Shown here one piece after another: positions 43,753 to 49,729 of a stretch of 49,729 nt of DNA. This DNA is from Dysgonomonas sp. 521 (GTDB lineage Bacteria > Bacteroidota > Bacteroidia > Bacteroidales > Dysgonomonadaceae). The DNA is taken from NCBI RefSeq assembly GCF_010501055.1, contig NZ_QVMO01000020.1:1-49729 (forward strand), in the 5' to 3' direction. Each line of letters begins with the position of its first letter. Position 1 is the stretch's first letter. The notes below the pieces were generated by a model. It saw only the letters and a program-made list of their open reading frames with translations, was not told the origin of the DNA and did no database searches. Both the position numbers and the translations under genes were made by a program.

Positions 43753-44190
43753 ATGAACTATAAATATGAGCATACTACAACTATTTTGTTCGACGCTCCT
43801 TTTTGGATCGTTCTCTTTGAACGTATAGAAAACGGAATGTATTCTGTCGCAAAAGAGGTATTAGGAACCTCTGAACCTACGGCTGCTGATATTATTCTTT
43901 TCTTCGATAGGTTGGACTATAACCGTCTTCGTTATTCTATACCGGTGGAAGATGAAAAGGCGATAAAACCTAAAGTCAATTTCAAAAAAGCGCAGAAAGA
44001 AGCCCGGAAAGCAATACAACAGGATGATTTCAGATATGCATATAGTAAAGCACATGTAGAACTTAAGAAGTTACAAGAAGAGAAAAAAACAGAGAAGAAA
44101 ACCGTTTCCAGACTTCAAAAAGAAGAGGAAAAGGAACGAAAGTTCGAACTCAAACAACAAAAGAAAAAACAGAAACTCAGAGGGAGATAG
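43753..44190 (+). CDS. YjdF/DUF2992-like protein
   Basis: The ATG at 43753, preceded by AAGGAAG, gives MNYKYEHTTTILFDAPFWIV, the beta-strand start of the YjdF family. The second half is very basic: EARKAIQQDDFRYAYSKAHV and the tail RLQKEEEKERKFELKQQKKK. The same tail occurs in Bacillus YjdF, whose mRNA has a riboswitch for azaaromatic compounds. The protein has 145 residues. The basic tail suggests RNA or DNA binding. No yjdF riboswitch-like leader is seen here, since the leader is only about 25 bases. Function remains unknown. Confidence 0.8.
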   Translation: MNYKYEHTTTILFDAPFWIVLFERIENGMYSVAKEVLGTSEPTAADIILFFDRLDYNRLRYSIPVEDEKAIKPKVNFKKAQKEARKAIQQDDFRYAYSKAHVELKKLQEEKKTEKKTVSRLQKEEEKERKFELKQQKKKQKLRGR

Positions 44191-44209
44191 TCTAAAATGC
44201 ACCTGTAAA

Positions 44210-44252
44210 GATATTGATGATGGAGAATGCTTTTGAAAATTTAAAAGCAAGA
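44210..44252 (+). pseudogene. Scar of a second rteC-like gene
   Basis: Bases 44210-44237 are identical to 45816-45843, inside the RteC gene, and the next 11 bases differ at only two sites. In the same frame the scar reads ILMMENAFENLKA against ILMMENAFEELKA. So a short internal piece of an rteC copy was left here, 1.6 kb upstream of the intact gene, probably by duplication and deletion. Confidence 0.75.
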
Positions 44253-44281
44253 AATAGCAAAATTAAAATTGCTTTCACACT

Positions 44282-44289
44282 TACTTTTG
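44282..44289 (+). promoter_or_regulatory. Promoter -7 box for the short AraC gene
   Basis: TACTTTTG, 20 bases before the ATG at 44310. Confidence 0.6.
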
Positions 44290-44309
44290 CAGACAGATAG
44301 TGAAAATTG

Positions 44310-44669
44310 ATGCTAAAAAGAGACAAAAGTAGTAAGGTACACAAAGAAATAGTCGGAAAAATTACGGACTATATTCTGAATAATCTGCATGAGACTTTAG
44401 ATTTAGAGCAGCTTGCGGATAAAGCCTCCCTGTCTTGTTTTCATTTTCATAGGATTTTCACAAAGCTGAAAGGTGAAACTCCGCATAATTTTATCAGGCG
44501 TTGCCGTGTAGAGAAAGCGGCACGATTGATTCAATCGGGGCAATACTTATTCCTGCATGAAATCGCTTATGAATGCGGCTTTTCTACACAATCATTATTT
44601 GTAAGAACGTTTAGAAAATATTATGGTATATCGCCACATGAGTTTAGGAAAGCAGTTAAAACAATATAA
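44310..44669 (+). CDS. AraC-type DNA-binding protein without sensor domain
   Basis: The 119-residue protein is one AraC DNA-binding domain: DLEQLADKASLSCFHFHRIF and FLHEIAYECGFSTQSLFVRT are the two helix-turn-helix units, with the common GISPHEFRK end. There is no ligand domain, so it acts like SoxS/MarA or needs a partner. The ATG at 44310 is used in preference to the TTG just before it. The gene for a C45-type enzyme starts three bases after its stop, so the enzyme is the likely target or partner. Confidence 0.85.
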   Translation: MLKRDKSSKVHKEIVGKITDYILNNLHETLDLEQLADKASLSCFHFHRIFTKLKGETPHNFIRRCRVEKAARLIQSGQYLFLHEIAYECGFSTQSLFVRTFRKYYGISPHEFRKAVKTI

Positions 44670-44672
44670 GTT

Positions 44673-45698
44673 ATGGTACATTTAGATTTAGAAGGAACAC
44701 ATTACGAAATTGGTCAGGAGTTAGGCAATTTCTTTCAAGAACAGGAAACAACTTTTCCAATCAAGCTAAACAAATGGCAGAAAGAACGGGGTGTTGAAAG
44801 CTTGCAACTTCTCGAAAAGTTCTTTCCCGAAGCTGTTGACGAAATAAAAGGCATAACAGAAACCATAAATTACGATTATGAACTTTTCGGTGCATGGCTA
44901 ATGACTATGGGATGTTGCCTGATAATGAGAGAAAATCATAATGTAGAAGTTAGAGGCTGCACGGCATTTTGTTTTACCGATAATGACAAGATATATTACG
45001 GACGAGATAATGACCTTCCGCCATACCTGAAAGAGGTCAGCAAAAGTATCTACTATCGACCTATCGGAAAAAATAGCTTTTTGCTGAATACGTCTTCTTT
45101 CACAAATGGAGAGGAAGGCATCAACGAACACGGACTTGTCGTAGCCATGACGTTTGTTGTTCCGTATAAAGAGAAGGTGAAAGCCGGTTTCAACTCCGTA
45201 TTTCTGGTACGTTATCTATTGGAAAATTGTTCGACAGTACAAGAAAGTATAGAAGCGTTGAGAAAATTGCCGATAGCCTCAGGTTGTAACATTATTTTAA
45301 CGGATAAGTCAAAAGAAATGATTGTTGCCGAATGCACTTCATTTGAGATAAACTTACGCCAGCCCGAAACGAATGCCAAAGGAGAAAGATTTATCGTAAC
45401 AGTAAATCATTTTACTTCCCCAAAGATGCAGAAGTATGACAGAAGCAAGCAAAATTTATATTCCTCAAAAGTGAGGTATGAAACAGCTTACAAAGCCCTC
45501 GAAAAAGCCGATTATGATAATGCCATTTCGTATGCCAAGAATCTTTTAAGCGGGAAATATGGTTTTATGTGTCAATACCGCAAAGTCAAGTTTGAAACAA
45601 TTTGGTCAACGATATTCGATATAAAAGATTCCAAGATGTATTTGGCTGAAGGAAGTCCCGAATTTATGGATTATAACGAGAGCATGCTGCGAATATAA
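44673..45698 (+). CDS. C45-type acyltransferase/amide hydrolase (Ntn-fold)
   Basis: The 341-residue protein has EVRGCTAFCF with the catalytic Cys at residue 96 and GRDNDLPPYL after it, the pattern of the peptidase C45/acyl-CoA:6-aminopenicillanate acyltransferase family; SFTNGEEGINEHGLVVAMT is also conserved. In family members the Cys becomes the N-terminal nucleophile after self-cleavage. Here there are 95 residues before it, which may be a propeptide. It may hydrolyse an amide such as a beta-lactam, bile-acid conjugate or acyl-homoserine lactone; the substrate cannot be told. It is linked to the AraC gene in front. Confidence 0.78.
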   Translation: MVHLDLEGTHYEIGQELGNFFQEQETTFPIKLNKWQKERGVESLQLLEKFFPEAVDEIKGITETINYDYELFGAWLMTMGCCLIMRENHNVEVRGCTAFCFTDNDKIYYGRDNDLPPYLKEVSKSIYYRPIGKNSFLLNTSSFTNGEEGINEHGLVVAMTFVVPYKEKVKAGFNSVFLVRYLLENCSTVQESIEALRKLPIASGCNIILTDKSKEMIVAECTSFEINLRQPETNAKGERFIVTVNHFTSPKMQKYDRSKQNLYSSKVRYETAYKALEKADYDNAISYAKNLLSGKYGFMCQYRKVKFETIWSTIFDIKDSKMYLAEGSPEFMDYNESMLRI

Positions 45699-45717
45699 CA
45701 TCTTACAAAATTCTCTT

Positions 45718-46563
45718 ATGAAAGATAAGATAGAAAAAATAGTCAGTGAATTGAATGCTTCAATTCAAGTAGGAGAATTGGAATTGTATGATATAGTCCA
45801 AAACGCTCCGTCCATGATATTGATGATGGAGAATGCTTTTGAAGAATTAAAAGCTCTCGTTTTGAGATATGAATTCCCTACCCCGGAAGAAGAAATCACT
45901 TTCTTTAAATATACTAAGCCCACACTGTTTAGTAAATTAATTTATTTCCGTAAGATTTATTATCTGGAAATTAAACGTCCTATCCCAAATTTCATAACTA
46001 TAAAGGCGTATCTTGAGAAAGAGCACGAACAAATAAATGGCTTTTGTAATAAGAACGCTGAATTTATTCAATACTATCGCTCCGGTCAAAGTTGTTTTGA
46101 CGAGTATTATTTTTTAAGAGGACGTCATGAAATGGATTTGAATCTGGAAAGTTTTTATTTCGAGCGTGATCCTAAGTTTTCGACTAATTTTGATTTCAAG
46201 GTTGCTAAACTGCTTGCCAACGATATGTTGGCGGCTTATCTGAATTGCGAGTTGTCGAAATTAAAGTATCAGGAAGAAAACGGCTATCAAGTAGATGAAG
46301 AATTACCTTCTGCTCAATGGACGGACAAGAAAACGGCACTTGGAGAACTCATATATAGCATTCACGAAGAAAAAAGCATCAATGCAGGAATGATAGAAAT
46401 AAAAGCATTGGCGACCATTTTCGGAAGAATTTTTAAGGTCGATTTGAGCGATATTTACCATATATTTTTAAAAATCAGAGGTCGCAAAACCAATCGAACA
46501 GAATTCCTTAATCGTTTGATTAAGGCGTTAACCCGAAGAATGGACGATGCGGACAGCAAATAA
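45718..46563 (+). CDS. RteC-family regulatory protein
   Basis: The 281-residue protein contains KIEKIVSELNASIQVGELEL and FFKYTKPTLFSKLIYFRKIY, the conserved start of RteC. The C-terminal part has IELKALAT-like helix-turn-helix (EIKALATIFGRIFKVDLSDI) and the motif FLKIRGRKTNRTEFLNRL. RteC activates excision genes of CTnDOT-type conjugative transposons when tetracycline is present, with RteA/RteB. Here no rteA, rteB, tetQ or exc gene is visible, so it may belong to a different or decayed element. The start is ATG 45718, 19 bases after the C45 gene. Confidence 0.85.
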   Translation: MKDKIEKIVSELNASIQVGELELYDIVQNAPSMILMMENAFEELKALVLRYEFPTPEEEITFFKYTKPTLFSKLIYFRKIYYLEIKRPIPNFITIKAYLEKEHEQINGFCNKNAEFIQYYRSGQSCFDEYYFLRGRHEMDLNLESFYFERDPKFSTNFDFKVAKLLANDMLAAYLNCELSKLKYQEENGYQVDEELPSAQWTDKKTALGELIYSIHEEKSINAGMIEIKALATIFGRIFKVDLSDIYHIFLKIRGRKTNRTEFLNRLIKALTRRMDDADSK

Positions 46564-46578
46564 ACCAATTAAATATAG

Positions 46579-46586
46579 TATCTTTG
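46579..46586 (+). promoter_or_regulatory. Promoter -7 box before the structured leader
   Basis: TATCTTTG fits TAnnTTTG. It would start transcription near 46593, giving about 263 untranslated bases before the ATG at 46856. Confidence 0.6.
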
Positions 46587-46609
46587 TATGCGTAAAATAA
46601 AGAGAATAA

Positions 46610-46815
46610 GAAGTATATCAGATACTTCATAGAGATATAACATAACGTTCGCTGAACGTCTCGCTACGAAAACTGGCACTTTTCAAGACAAACGAGGCAA
46701 CAGTTGGAATGTTCATGCTATACGAAAGTATGGCGTGGACTCTATCTGTTTCGTTTGTCGGGTATGCCAGTACCTCGTAGCGGAATGGTGTGAGTTCCAC
46801 GCTTCTTTTTTGAAG
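46610..46815 (+). promoter_or_regulatory. Candidate attenuator: large structured leader of the reductase gene
   Basis: Pairings seen: GAAGTAT/ATACTTC (46610-46628), ACGTTC/GAACGT (46645-46659), a long stem 46662-46678 with 46765-46782, inside it GACAAACGA (46687-46695) with TCGTTTGTC (46751-46759), and an apical stem 46714-46737 with a GAAA loop. A second stem, 46779-46785 with 46795-46803, is followed by six T (46806-46811) and looks like an intrinsic terminator. It shares 46779-46782 with the long stem, so the two exclude each other. A 23-codon frame runs from ATG 46709 to TAG 46778. Confidence 0.55.
46709..46780 (+). CDS. Possible leader peptide, 23 codons
   Basis: ATG at 46709 to TAG at 46778-46780 encodes MFMLYESMAWTLSVSFVGYA then STS. 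It ends exactly at the 5' arm of the putative terminator. The ribosome binding site is weak. It may be accidental. Confidence 0.3.
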   Translation: MFMLYESMAWTLSVSFVGYASTS

Positions 46816-46855
46816 TACAGCGAGTGATGGTATGAACAATTAAATTCGAAGAAAC

Positions 46856-47392
46856 ATGAAAAAAATTATCCTTTACATCGCTGCATCACTTGATGGGCGC
46901 ATTGCAGAACCGGACGGTGGTATCGAATGGCTTTCCGAATTTCCTATTACCGAAGAAATGAATTATGGCTACAAAGAATTTATGGATTCGATTGATACGA
47001 TTATCATGGGTGGCCGCTCTTGGCGTGAATTATCAAATATGGATGCAATGGGTGCGTATGCGGACAAAACAGTTTATGTGGTTTCTCATCATGATTGGGG
47101 AGAAAAAGAAAATATTAAATTCATTACGGAAAATGTAATTGAACATATTGATGACCTACGTAATGAGTCGGGAAAGAACATTTGGCTATTTGGCGGTGGT
47201 GAATTGGTTTCAATGTTGCTTGCTGCCGATTTGGTTGACGAAATGCAGATAGCTTATATCCCCGTTATTCTAGGCAAAGGAGTTTCTTTATTTCCCGAAC
47301 AACCTAAAGAATCAAAATGGAAATTGCAGGATAGTACAAGCTATAAAAATGGAGTTTTGAAAACGACCTATATTAAAAAGTTAGCAAGATAG
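46856..47392 (+). CDS. Dihydrofolate reductase/RibD C-terminal-type reductase
   Basis: The 178-residue protein starts MKKIILYIAASLDGRIAEPD, with the conserved SLDG of the RibD-C/DHFR fold, then TIIMGGRSWREL and NIWLFGGGELVSMLL, where GGG binds the NADPH phosphates, and ends with VILGKGVSLFPEQ. It is an NADPH-dependent reductase of unknown substrate. Relatives carried on mobile DNA are often called dihydrofolate reductase family protein but are not proved to give trimethoprim resistance. A structured leader precedes it. It is not close enough to FolA to call it one. Confidence 0.85.
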   Translation: MKKIILYIAASLDGRIAEPDGGIEWLSEFPITEEMNYGYKEFMDSIDTIIMGGRSWRELSNMDAMGAYADKTVYVVSHHDWGEKENIKFITENVIEHIDDLRNESGKNIWLFGGGELVSMLLAADLVDEMQIAYIPVILGKGVSLFPEQPKESKWKLQDSTSYKNGVLKTTYIKKLAR

Positions 47393-47418
47393 GAAAAGTC
47401 CTAAATCTGTTTATACCA

Positions 47419-47426
47419 TACTTTTG
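47419..47426 (+). promoter_or_regulatory. Promoter -7 box for the membrane protein gene
   Basis: TACTTTTG, 18 bases before ATG 47445. The leader would be only about ten bases. A TTG inside the box can be misread as a start. Confidence 0.55.
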
Positions 47427-47444
47427 CAAAAACAAATAAAAGAA

Positions 47445-47924
47445 ATGAGTATGACAAAAACAGAACGAGTTACAAGCATTATCCTGGCGGTTATCCTTCT
47501 ATTAACCGTTGCCAACAGTACATGGTATTTTCTGGGCATTGCCAAAGTGAGCGTTGTTCAATGGCTTGTTTTCAACGCATGTGCTCCGTCGAGTATTGCT
47601 TTCCTGCTGGGGTTAATCTTCTATTTCAGAACAAAGAACAAAATGTGGCTTACAATCGCCCTTGTGCCGATGATGTTTTTCGGAACAATGGGCTTGTTTG
47701 TCTTTCCGTGGAAAAGCGGAATTGATCTTTTGACCCAATTCTCCCATATCATTATGACGCTCAATATCGTATTGGGTTTATGGATTACATTAAAAGAAAA
47801 AGATTACAAGGCTTTAGGAAACGGATTATTGACAAGCGTATTAATAGGAATACCTTTTATAGCATTCACCCAGGCTTACTGCCGTGAATATGCGGAGGAA
47901 GTAATGAGAGTTTTAGGAATCTAA
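47445..47924 (+). CDS. Small four-span membrane protein
   Basis: From ATG 47445 the 159-residue product has hydrophobic spans at about residues 10-32 (IILAVILLLTVANSTWYFL), 37-57, 66-88 and 110-145. Between spans there are few charges. I do not recognise a family. A nearby Met codon at 47451 is an alternative start. It lies between the reductase and an AraC/GyrI regulator and may be the regulator's target, which would fit a stress or resistance membrane protein. This link is inference. Confidence 0.65.
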   Translation: MSMTKTERVTSIILAVILLLTVANSTWYFLGIAKVSVVQWLVFNACAPSSIAFLLGLIFYFRTKNKMWLTIALVPMMFFGTMGLFVFPWKSGIDLLTQFSHIIMTLNIVLGLWITLKEKDYKALGNGLLTSVLIGIPFIAFTQAYCREYAEEVMRVLGI

Positions 47925-47938
47925 TTTCAGTAAATAAG

Positions 47939-48799
47939 ATGCAACAACGAATATCAACCATAGAGGAATACCAGAAACAAATCAATATCATTGTGGAGTA
48001 TATCAACAATCACTTGGATCAAGCCGTTGATTTGACAAAACTGGCTGAAATAAGTCATTTTTCTCCCTATCACTTCCACCGCATTACCCGTGCGTTTATG
48101 GGAGAACCTATCGGAACTTATATCGTCAGGGTTCGGCTAGAAACTGCTGCCCGTTTGATTCGATATACCGATATGTCTGTTGCTGAAATCGCCTACCGTG
48201 TCGGCTACGATGTTCCTGCGTCTTTATCAAAAGCATTCAAACAACAATATGGTATTTCGCCGTCAGAATACCGCACCAACAAAGATTTTACCATTATGAA
48301 AGCAGAAAAGAAAGATATGCAATTAAAGATAAAAGCACCCAAAGTATTGGAGATTGAAGCCAAGCAAGCCATTTACATTAAACTCACAGGTGAATATGGA
48401 AGCCTCGACTTTTCCGGTTCATGGCAACGTTTGTGGCAATTCGTCAAAGAACATAAACTCTTTACTTTCGGAATGGAGCATATCGCCATTTATCACGATG
48501 ACCCAAAAGTAACAGAGGGTAATAAACTCCGCACCGATATTTGCCTTGTCGTTAAAAAAGACGTAAAGGCACAGGGCGATATTGGAGTAAAAGAAATCAA
48601 AGCGGGAAAGTTTGCTGTGTTTCATTATCAGGGTTCATACAGCAATTTGGATGCCGTTTACGATACGATATATGCTCGCCTGCTTCCCGAAAACAACTTG
48701 AAACTTCGGGATTGCCATTGCTTCGAAAAGTATCTGAATCACCCTGACAGAACAAAACCCGAAAAGTTAAAAACTGAAATCTATATTCCTGTGGAATAA
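47939..48799 (+). CDS. AraC-family regulator with C-terminal GyrI-like ligand domain
   Basis: Residues 1-120 carry the AraC DNA-binding domain (DLTKLAEISHFSPYHFHRIT and SVAEIAYRVGYDVPASLSKA). Residues 130-286 form a GyrI/BmrR-like effector domain (QAIYIKLTGEYGSLDFSGSW, KEIKAGKFAVFHYQGSYSNL, EIYIPV). This is the layout of Rob/SAV-type regulators that bind cationic or hydrophobic drugs. The length is 286 residues. It starts 14 bases after the membrane protein and probably shares its transcript. Confidence 0.87.
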   Translation: MQQRISTIEEYQKQINIIVEYINNHLDQAVDLTKLAEISHFSPYHFHRITRAFMGEPIGTYIVRVRLETAARLIRYTDMSVAEIAYRVGYDVPASLSKAFKQQYGISPSEYRTNKDFTIMKAEKKDMQLKIKAPKVLEIEAKQAIYIKLTGEYGSLDFSGSWQRLWQFVKEHKLFTFGMEHIAIYHDDPKVTEGNKLRTDICLVVKKDVKAQGDIGVKEIKAGKFAVFHYQGSYSNLDAVYDTIYARLLPENNLKLRDCHCFEKYLNHPDRTKPEKLKTEIYIPVE

Positions 48800-48804
48800 G
48801 ATAG

Positions 48805-48812
48805 TATCTTTG
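48805..48812 (+). promoter_or_regulatory. Promoter -7 box for the iron-sulfur protein gene
   Basis: TATCTTTG, 19 bases before ATG 48832. Confidence 0.6.
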
Positions 48813-48831
48813 CAATTCGATTAACAAATAA

Positions 48832-49527
48832 ATGAATCCGTTAAACGAAACAGTCGCGAATGAGTTAAAACAACAGGGAATAGAATTTATCCACTTTGTT
48901 GATATCTCCGGTTTGGCAGAAAAGCGAAATCGGGGATTTTCGTCTGCTATACTATTTGGCGTTAAATGCTCTCCCGAATACCTGAAAAGAGTCAGTGACA
49001 ATCCTAATTATGTGTCTGATATGGTTGCCCGCAACTATTTCGATGACGACGAGCATTATGTTTATGAAATGGGCATGTACCGCATATCCGACCTGCTTGC
49101 AGAGTTAATTGAAAAGAACGGTTACAAAGCCTATTCACTTTCGGATGCCAACCAAATAGCAACAAGTAATTTTGATGGGATGTTTGGTAAAACAATGCTT
49201 CCATTAAAGACATTGGCTACTCATGCCGGATTGGGTTGGATTGGTAAGAACAACTTGTTGGTAAATAAAGAATATGGTTGTTGTCAAACATGGGGTGGAG
49301 TATTAACTGATGCACCTTTGAATGTAGTCTTGAAAAACCCGCCCGTTGTCCAATGTGGCAACTGCCAAACTTGCTTGGATGTTTGTGAACCCCATGCCTT
49401 GCAGGGTGCTTCTTGGCAATCAGATATACAACGCGAAGAAATGATTGATGTCGATAAATGCACTACTTGTTTGAAGTGTATGGTGCATTGCCCGTGGACA
49501 CAACGATATATGAAAAAAGAATTATAA
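48832..49527 (+). CDS. Epoxyqueuosine-reductase-like protein with two 4Fe-4S motifs
   Basis: The 231-residue protein has HAGLGWIGKNNLLVNKEYGC near residue 138, the conserved QueG stretch, then two clusters: CGNCQTCLDVCEP and CTTCLKCMVHCPWT. The N-terminal half resembles the DUF1730/B12-contact part of QueG only weakly (RGFSSAILFGVKCSPEYLK). QueG reduces epoxyqueuosine in tRNA, and is usually 310-380 residues long with HEAT repeats. This one is short, without HEAT repeats, so it may be a paralogue acting on another substrate. The PfpI gene follows after 11 bases. Confidence 0.78.
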   Translation: MNPLNETVANELKQQGIEFIHFVDISGLAEKRNRGFSSAILFGVKCSPEYLKRVSDNPNYVSDMVARNYFDDDEHYVYEMGMYRISDLLAELIEKNGYKAYSLSDANQIATSNFDGMFGKTMLPLKTLATHAGLGWIGKNNLLVNKEYGCCQTWGGVLTDAPLNVVLKNPPVVQCGNCQTCLDVCEPHALQGASWQSDIQREEMIDVDKCTTCLKCMVHCPWTQRYMKKEL

Positions 49528-49538
49528 GTAGAAACAAC

Positions 49539-49729
49539 ATGAACAAAAAAGAAGTAATTTTCGTACTCTTAAACGAGTTTGCCGATTGGGAAGGAGCTTA
49601 TATTTCCACCTGTTTGAATATAGGAGTAAAACCGGGAGGCCCAATCAAATACACAGTGAAAACCATGTCTGTAACCAAAGACCCTATCCTGTCGATAGGC
49701 GGCTTCAAAGTATTACCCGACTACGACCT
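49539..49729 (+). CDS. DJ-1/PfpI family protein, N-terminal part
   Basis: An ATG at 49539 opens MNKKEVIFVLLNEFADWEGA, the typical start of DJ-1/PfpI proteins, where the Glu (in DWEGA) helps position the later active-site Cys. The window ends after about 63 residues (SIGGFKVLPDYD). The remainder, including the catalytic Cys, is outside. It probably shares a transcript with the iron-sulfur gene 11 bases upstream. Confidence 0.8.
   Translation, partial: MNKKEVIFVLLNEFADWEGAYISTCLNIGVKPGGPIKYTVKTMSVTKDPILSIGGFKVLPDYD

Noticed and set aside
45718..46563. Complete CTnDOT-type tetracycline regulon
   Set aside because: Only the RteC-family gene is visible; rteA, rteB, tetQ and excision genes are not in the window.
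46640..46830. Integron attC-like site
   Set aside because: No GTTRRRY/RYYYAAC pair at the ends, no integron integrase and no repeated copies beside the other genes.
46627..46839. 70-residue minus-strand frame in the structured leader
   Set aside because: It overlies the arms of the palindromes, has no start signals, and composition reflects the stems; it is better explained as the antisense of the leader.
46856..47392. Trimethoprim-resistant dihydrofolate reductase (DfrA)
   Set aside because: The SLDG and GGGEL motifs fit the RibD-C-like group; the FolA active-site pattern is not clear, so a resistance claim is unsupported.

Overview
The window looks like chromosomal DNA of a Bacteroidales bacterium, probably Dysgonomonadaceae (a Dysgonomonas-like genome). 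Several things point there: promoters of the Bacteroidetes type (TAnnTTTG, -7) in front of many genes, few Shine-Dalgarno sequences, a fused gamma-alpha KorA, a TorF-like barrel beside P-II and AmtB, an RteC-family protein, and AT-rich intergenic repeats. The genus is inferred from gene content and is not proven.

Region 1 (1-9091) is one side of an integrated phage-like or mobilizable element. A serine recombinase, cut by the window edge, points left. A tightly packed, often overlapping rightward set follows: RecT-like annealing protein, metallo-beta-lactamase-fold protein, VRR-NUC nuclease, zinc-ribbon proteins, a DUF4373 replication protein, a DnaC-like loader, two different DNA methyltransferase-like proteins and five small unknown genes. 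A strong terminator closes the set just before a tRNA-Leu/tRNA-Gly pair. No capsid, terminase or conjugation gene is visible.

Region 2 (9164-38740) is mostly ordinary chromosome: korAB, a lipoprotein thioredoxin, glycosyltransferases, an RsmF-like rRNA methylase, three tandem copies of a membrane glycosyltransferase-like gene followed by an RsmI-like methylase, a B12-binding radical SAM protein, an outer membrane barrel with glnB-amtB, a YegP-like protein, prfA-pyrF, uvrA, a lytic transglycosylase and ispE. The gaps carry two kinds of non-coding repeats. One kind is nested palindromes bounded by inverted repeats. The other is short inverted-repeat elements with AACTGTT-type ends.

Region 3 (39267-49729) is an accessory zone: an RsgA of a divergent type, an AAA ATPase with a nuclease-like tail, three AraC-family regulators, a YjdF-like protein, a C45-type acyltransferase or hydrolase, an RteC-family protein, a reductase of the dihydrofolate reductase/RibD fold, a small membrane protein, an epoxyqueuosine-reductase-like iron-sulfur protein and the start of a DJ-1/PfpI protein. 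Most of these have their own TAnnTTTG promoter, which suggests independently regulated acquired genes. Two features stand out: a 39-bp scar of a second rteC copy, and a long structured leader before the reductase gene that can be drawn as a transcription attenuator with an overlapping 23-codon reading frame.

All calls come from reading the sequence and from knowledge of families; no database search was run.
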